Positions 59,143 to 59,476 of a stretch of DNA of 59,476 bases are shown here, one piece after another. Within the stretch, counting starts at the first letter, position 1; every line of letters starts with the position of its first letter. The notes below the pieces were generated by a model. The model was not told the DNA's origin, searched no databases, and saw only the letters and a list, made by a program, of their open reading frames with translations. This stretch comes from Eubacterium sp. (GTDB lineage: Bacteria; Bacillota; Clostridia; Oscillospirales; Acutalibacteraceae), in the NCBI GenBank assembly GCA_022511205.1, contig JAFLRY010000008.1, positions 1 through 59,476 of the forward strand, read 5' to 3'. Position numbers and translations under genes: made by a program.

Positions 59143-59476
59143 ATGTTTTCTGCAATACTATCCTTTTTAAGTGCAAATCTACTCTATTTTATTCTGCACA
59201 TCAGCAATGCCTCCAGCTTCCCGAAGCCACTCGGCCCAAAGGAGGAAGCGGCGGCGCTGGAAAGATTCAAAAACGGCGACACCGCCGCCCGCTCGCTCCT
59301 AATTGAGCGAAATCTGAGGCTTGTCAGCCACATCGTAAAAAAATACTACTCAAAAACCAACGACACAGACGACCTTATCTCCATCGGCACTATCGGGCTT
59401 ATCAAAGCGATCGACAGCTTCAACCCCGAGCGAAATATTAAGCTTGCCACCTACGCCAGCCGCTGCATTGAAAATG
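59143..59476 (+). CDS. sigK: Sporulation RNA polymerase sigma factor, sigma-K type (5' part)
   Basis: The reading frame runs off the window after 111 codons. CGGTGAT lies four bases before the ATG. The start, MFSAILSFLSANLLYFILHI, is a hydrophobic leader like the pro-sequence of pro-sigma-K, followed by FPKPLGPKEE. Region 2 is typical: LLIERNLRLVSHIVKKY and DLISIGTIGLIKAIDSFNPE, then KLATYASRCIEN. Sigma-E shares this region, but SHIVKK and the FPKPL context favour sigma-K, and no spoIIGA precedes it. Sigma-K acts late in the mother cell during sporulation. Region 4 is not in the window. Confidence 0.85.
   Translation, partial: MFSAILSFLSANLLYFILHISNASSFPKPLGPKEEAAALERFKNGDTAARSLLIERNLRLVSHIVKKYYSKTNDTDDLISIGTIGLIKAIDSFNPERNIKLATYASRCIEN

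Overview
The window looks like a chromosomal segment of a spore-forming, anaerobic, low-to-mid GC Clostridia member, most likely an Oscillospirales/Ruminococcaceae-type gut bacterium. The evidence is the dcw cluster layout with a PASTA-bearing SpoVD-type PBP, MurE carrying the DNPR motif typical of meso-diaminopimelate muropeptides, a sporulation sigma factor at the right edge, a sortase-type surface protein, and glycosidases suited to host or plant glycans. All assignments come from reading motifs in the translated sequence; no database search was run. No gene-free stretch exceeds 300 bases.

Layout. 1-3,500: a secreted GH95-like glycosidase divergent from an AraC-type regulator that lacks its second helix-turn-helix. 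3,685-11,431 (minus, AT-rich): a two-TM PASTA-like protein, then a surface-polysaccharide cluster of two tandem polysaccharide pyruvyl transferases, a GT2/CDP-glycerol-transferase fusion and a GT2-like protein. 11,662-12,851: an M42 peptidase and initiator tRNA-Met. 13,007-17,808 (plus): a split ThrE-type exporter, a 72-residue unknown and a GH38 alpha-mannosidase. 18,090-32,343 (minus): the dcw cluster mraZ-rsmH-ftsL-spoVD-murE-murF-mraY-ftsW-murG-murA-ftsQ-ftsZ, without murD, murC, murB or ftsA. 32,613-34,616: a GPH sugar symporter and a GNAT acetyltransferase. 34,762-40,041: a 1,759-residue repeat-rich wall-anchored protein. 40,264-40,819: five tRNA genes. 40,880-53,500 (minus): a long co-directional run, ruvC-ruvA-ruvB-glmM-rRNA methyltransferase-ecfA1-ecfA2-ecfT-truA-DUF5711-cvpA-pgsA-clpE. 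53,665-56,596 (plus): a cation diffusion facilitator and a GH2 glycosidase. 56,633-58,963 (minus): Rrf2 regulator, M20 peptidase, TcdA. 59,143 to the end: the start of sigK.

The genes combine three themes: envelope synthesis and division (dcw, glmM, pgsA, the pyruvyl/CDP-glycerol cluster), glycan harvesting (GH95, GH38, GH2, GPH symporter), and housekeeping (RuvABC, tRNAs, TruA, Clp, ECF module).

The observations most worth a second look are non-coding. A nested RNA structure fills the murG-murA gap and pairs with the murA ribosome binding site. A shared A/T-rich element lies upstream of both mraZ and ftsZ. A promoter-hairpin-terminator unit behind ftsZ could be a small RNA. Each long spacer of the tRNA cluster holds its own hairpin. 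Among proteins, the coiled-coil tails shared by the polysaccharide enzymes, the two-TM PASTA-like protein and the modular surface protein stand out.
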